Assembly: GCF_000430645.1 (NCBI RefSeq)
Contig: NZ_AUMK01000010.1
Coordinates: forward strand, 1 to 64,000
Direction of reading: 5' to 3'
From: Aquimarina latercula DSM 2041
Lineage (GTDB): Bacteria > Bacteroidota > Bacteroidia > Flavobacteriales > Flavobacteriaceae
Length of the DNA: 64,000 nucleotides
The translations under genes and the position numbers were made by a program. Below, piece after piece: positions 62,138-64,000 of this stretch. Below the pieces are notes generated by a model that saw only the letters and a program-made list of their open reading frames with translations, was not told the DNA's origin and searched no databases. Each line of letters opens with the position of its first letter. The first letter of the stretch is position 1.

Positions 62138-63273
62138 AGCACTTCCTTTTCAATAATCAATGCAACATTACAACCACCAAAACCAGAAGCTGTTTTCAAA
62201 ACTTTATTCAGTTCTCTCTTTTCATTTTTAGCAAGCACGTTTATCGGTTGAGAAACACCTAACTCTTCATAACCTAAAGAAGCGAATAATTCATTATTAA
62301 TCAAACAATGTTTAGCTATAATACTCTCTATCAAAGCAGAAGCACCTAATGTATGTCCATAGTACCCCTTTAAGCTATTTAATGGTACCTTTTGCAACCC
62401 AGCTCTATTAAATGCAATAGCTTCCATTTCATCATTATATGGAGTCGCTGTACCATGTGCGGTAATATGATCTATTTGACCACTGTCTAAATTAGCTTCT
62501 TTTAAAGCTTTACTAATGCTTATAAATAATCCTTCGCCAGTTCTTGAAGGTCCAGAAATATGATTAGCGTCATTAGCAGAAGCCTCTCCGGTAATACTAA
62601 TTACGGTATCCGTATTGTTTTCTTTGTTAGCACTAAGCCAGGCGCAGGCTGCAGCTTCTCCCAAACTAATACCCGTTCTATTTTTACAAAATGGTTTACA
62701 CGGTGCAGAACTTACCGCTTGAAAAGAAAAGAAACCAGAAAGTGTAAACTCCGAGAGTAAATCACCTCCTATTACAACTACATCTTCAAAAAGTCCTGAT
62801 TGAATCATTCTCTTACCAACAGCCAAAGCTAATCCTCCAGAAATACAAGCATTGGATAAAACTTTAGGCGTATGATCCAACTTAAAATACTCCTGAATCG
62901 TTCTCGAAATGCTACTTAAATATGCCTTTTCATCTTTATCTCTTCGCAGATTATTAATATTTCCTTTAGTTGTAGAAATTACAATTCCACTTTTAGTAAT
63001 ATTTAATCCAGGATTCTCTTTTAGCAGTTTAGAAACAGATAATAACATCATTTTTTCCAACTTTGTATAGCTAGAGTTTCCTGATATTACACTCCAAGCT
63101 TTAGAAAGCTTTTCATTATCAACTACGGCGCCATAAAATGCGTCAGACCATATCAAATCATCCTCAACTTTCTGAATTCCAGTATGATTATTACGGAGAT
63201 TCACTATATTTTCTTCTGTAGAAAAACCAAGTGGCGAAACTATATTATCAGCAACTATGTAGACTTTTTTCAT
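62134..63273 (-). CDS. 3-oxoacyl-ACP synthase (FabF-like KS)
   Basis: The 379-residue product has a Cys in LSNACISGGLALAVGKRMI (about residue 142), His in THAHGTATPYNDEMEA and the GYYGHTLGASALIESI motif. It starts KVYIVADNIVSPLGFST. It is the second intact KS of the cluster and may serve chain initiation or an early extension step. It overlaps the half-KS gene by 4 bases and the thioesterase gene by 4. Confidence 0.9.
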   Translation of the reverse strand: MKKVYIVADNIVSPLGFSTEENIVNLRNNHTGIQKVEDDLIWSDAFYGAVVDNEKLSKAWSVISGNSSYTKLEKMMLLSVSKLLKENPGLNITKSGIVISTTKGNINNLRRDKDEKAYLSSISRTIQEYFKLDHTPKVLSNACISGGLALAVGKRMIQSGLFEDVVVIGGDLLSEFTLSGFFSFQAVSSAPCKPFCKNRTGISLGEAAACAWLSANKENNTDTVISITGEASANDANHISGPSRTGEGLFISISKALKEANLDSGQIDHITAHGTATPYNDEMEAIAFNRAGLQKVPLNSLKGYYGHTLGASALIESIIAKHCLINNELFASLGYEELGVSQPINVLAKNEKRELNKVLKTASGFGGCNVALIIEKEVL

Positions 63274-63716
63274 AACAAACCTACTTTACGTTTCCAATCA
63301 AGAAAAAATTCCGGAATACTTAAAGACATATTTCCATCCAGATCTAAAAATACTTGCGTAGTTTCTCCAACACAAACCAAATCTTTATTCTGGTTATACA
63401 CATTGTACCTAAAAATCATTTTTGCAGCTGGGCTATCTACATATATAGTCTCTACAGTAGCAATATCCCCATACTTTAATGGTAACTTATGATCGCAATT
63501 GGAATTAACAATCGGAGTAACATAATTATTATCCTTTACGTGTAAATACGAAATACCATGAGTTCTACCGAAAGCTTCTCTACCTTCTTCAAAATAGGTA
63601 ATATAAATACCATGCCAAACAATGCTAAGAGGATCACAGTCATTAAACCTGACTCTTACCTCGTGAACATATTTAATATCGGTTACAACTTCTTTAGACC
63701 GCTTTTTTCTTTTCAT
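63270..63716 (-). CDS. 4HBT-family thioesterase (ApeK/FcbC-type)
   Basis: The 148-residue product has the hot-dog motif VRVRFNDCDPLSIVWHGIYI with catalytic Asp28 and the adjacent His, and FGRTHGISYLHVKDNN after it. Such thioesterases release acyl groups from ACP or CoA. The basic N-terminus (MKRKKRSKEV) overlaps the end of the ABC-2 permease gene by 23 bases. In aryl-polyene clusters this is the ApeK-type enzyme. Confidence 0.9.
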   Translation of the reverse strand: MKRKKRSKEVVTDIKYVHEVRVRFNDCDPLSIVWHGIYITYFEEGREAFGRTHGISYLHVKDNNYVTPIVNSNCDHKLPLKYGDIATVETIYVDSPAAKMIFRYNVYNQNKDLVCVGETTQVFLDLDGNMSLSIPEFFLDWKRKVGLL

Positions 63717-64000
63717 AATATAGTATAGCGATTACGATAGTACTAATAAAAAACCCAATAAGCAAACCTATTTCGGGAAGAATATCTATCAGACTACCTT
63801 TTCTTAAAAAACAATCATAAAAAGCTTCTAATCCCCAATTCATCGGAGATATTTTGGCTATAATCTGCATCGTATCTGGCATTGCAAACACAGGAACCCA
63901 TACTCCACCAATCGCTGCAAGTAATACAACCAAAACAGCACCAAATGGTGCTGCCTGTTCGTGTGAGTTAAATACCGTACCCAACAACACTCCTAATCCT
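63694..64000 (-). CDS. ABC-2 type transporter permease, C-terminal part (right window edge)
   Basis: The frame is open to the window edge; the last stop is at 63694. About 100 C-terminal residues are visible: GLGVLLGTVFNSHEQA at the edge, then a helix (VLVVLLAAIGGVWVPVFAM), PMNWGLEAFYDCFLRKGSLI and a final helix (LIGFFISTIVIAILYYEKKK). This matches the last two helices of ABC-2 permeases, and GGxxxP is the usual pattern there. The ATPase and the rest should be to the right. It overlaps the thioesterase gene by 23 bases. Confidence 0.85.
   Translation of the reverse strand, partial: GLGVLLGTVFNSHEQAAPFGAVLVVLLAAIGGVWVPVFAMPDTMQIIAKISPMNWGLEAFYDCFLRKGSLIDILPEIGLLIGFFISTIVIAILYYEKKKAV

Overview
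The window is AT-rich chromosomal DNA from a member of the Bacteroidota, most likely a marine Flavobacteriaceae (an Aquimarina-like genus fits, but I cannot prove the genus). The grounds are a secreted protein with a type IX secretion C-terminal sorting domain, Bacteroidota-style -7 promoter elements (TAnnTTTG), a general lack of Shine-Dalgarno sequences, many SPII lipoproteins, and the right half of what looks like a flexirubin/aryl-polyene pigment cluster. I see no rRNA, tRNA or CRISPR array.

Layout. 1-0.9 kb: the end of an IS3-family insertion sequence that runs off the left edge, then non-coding DNA with a 24-bp direct repeat and hairpins, and a 52-codon ORF. 1.1-2.8 kb: two unrecognised exported proteins separated by a 14-bp minisatellite. 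2.9-7.4 kb: a tightly packed plus-strand operon that looks like a partial type II secretion/type IV pilus-like machine (FN3 lipoprotein, GspC/PilP-like protein, PilX-like protein with a beta-helix-like body, two pseudopilins, GspF). The ATPase, secretin and prepilin peptidase are not here. 7.5-13 kb: a membrane protein with a histidine-kinase-like helix, an aldo/keto reductase, a NagZ-like GH3/beta-lactamase fusion and a small conserved protein. 13.1-18 kb: a minus-strand operon of amidase, MCE/MlaD protein, membrane Fe-S protein, HAD-like protein and CCG Fe-S protein. 18.2-29.7 kb: core envelope and housekeeping genes (lptD, ridA, a transglutaminase-like protein, mgsA, pfkA, tamB, tsaD, rsmE). 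29.7-42 kb: secreted and lipoprotein hydrolases plus RNA-modification and membrane genes (phytase-like lipoprotein, T9SS cargo, GNAT, SnoaL-like, DUF885, DUF1028, DUF1223, DUF4159, TrmH, AI-2E, methyltransferase). 42-46.4 kb: a small secreted protein, a YtxH protein, and a five-gene minus-strand cassette: two small paralogues with a near-identical C-terminal tail, a polytopic membrane protein, a histidine kinase and a NarL-type response regulator. 46.7-64 kb: a continuous minus-strand pigment/lipid operon that continues past the right edge.

How the genes work together. The 46.7-64 kb operon carries three ketosynthase-like proteins plus a degenerate one, an acyl carrier protein, a FabZ-like dehydratase, a 4HBT thioesterase, LolA and a LolB-like lipoprotein, an RND/MMPL exporter fused to a PlsC acyltransferase, a glycosyltransferase, a CoA-ligase-like enzyme, a C45 acyltransferase/hydrolase and a phytoene-desaturase-like oxidoreductase. 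This set fits synthesis of a polyene acyl chain on ACP, tailoring, and export to the outer membrane. The amidase/MCE/lptD/tamB group serves cell wall and outer-membrane lipid transport. The most open-ended item is the 43.4-46.4 kb cassette, where two small proteins of unknown function with a strongly conserved Cys-containing tail lie just upstream of a sensor kinase system.
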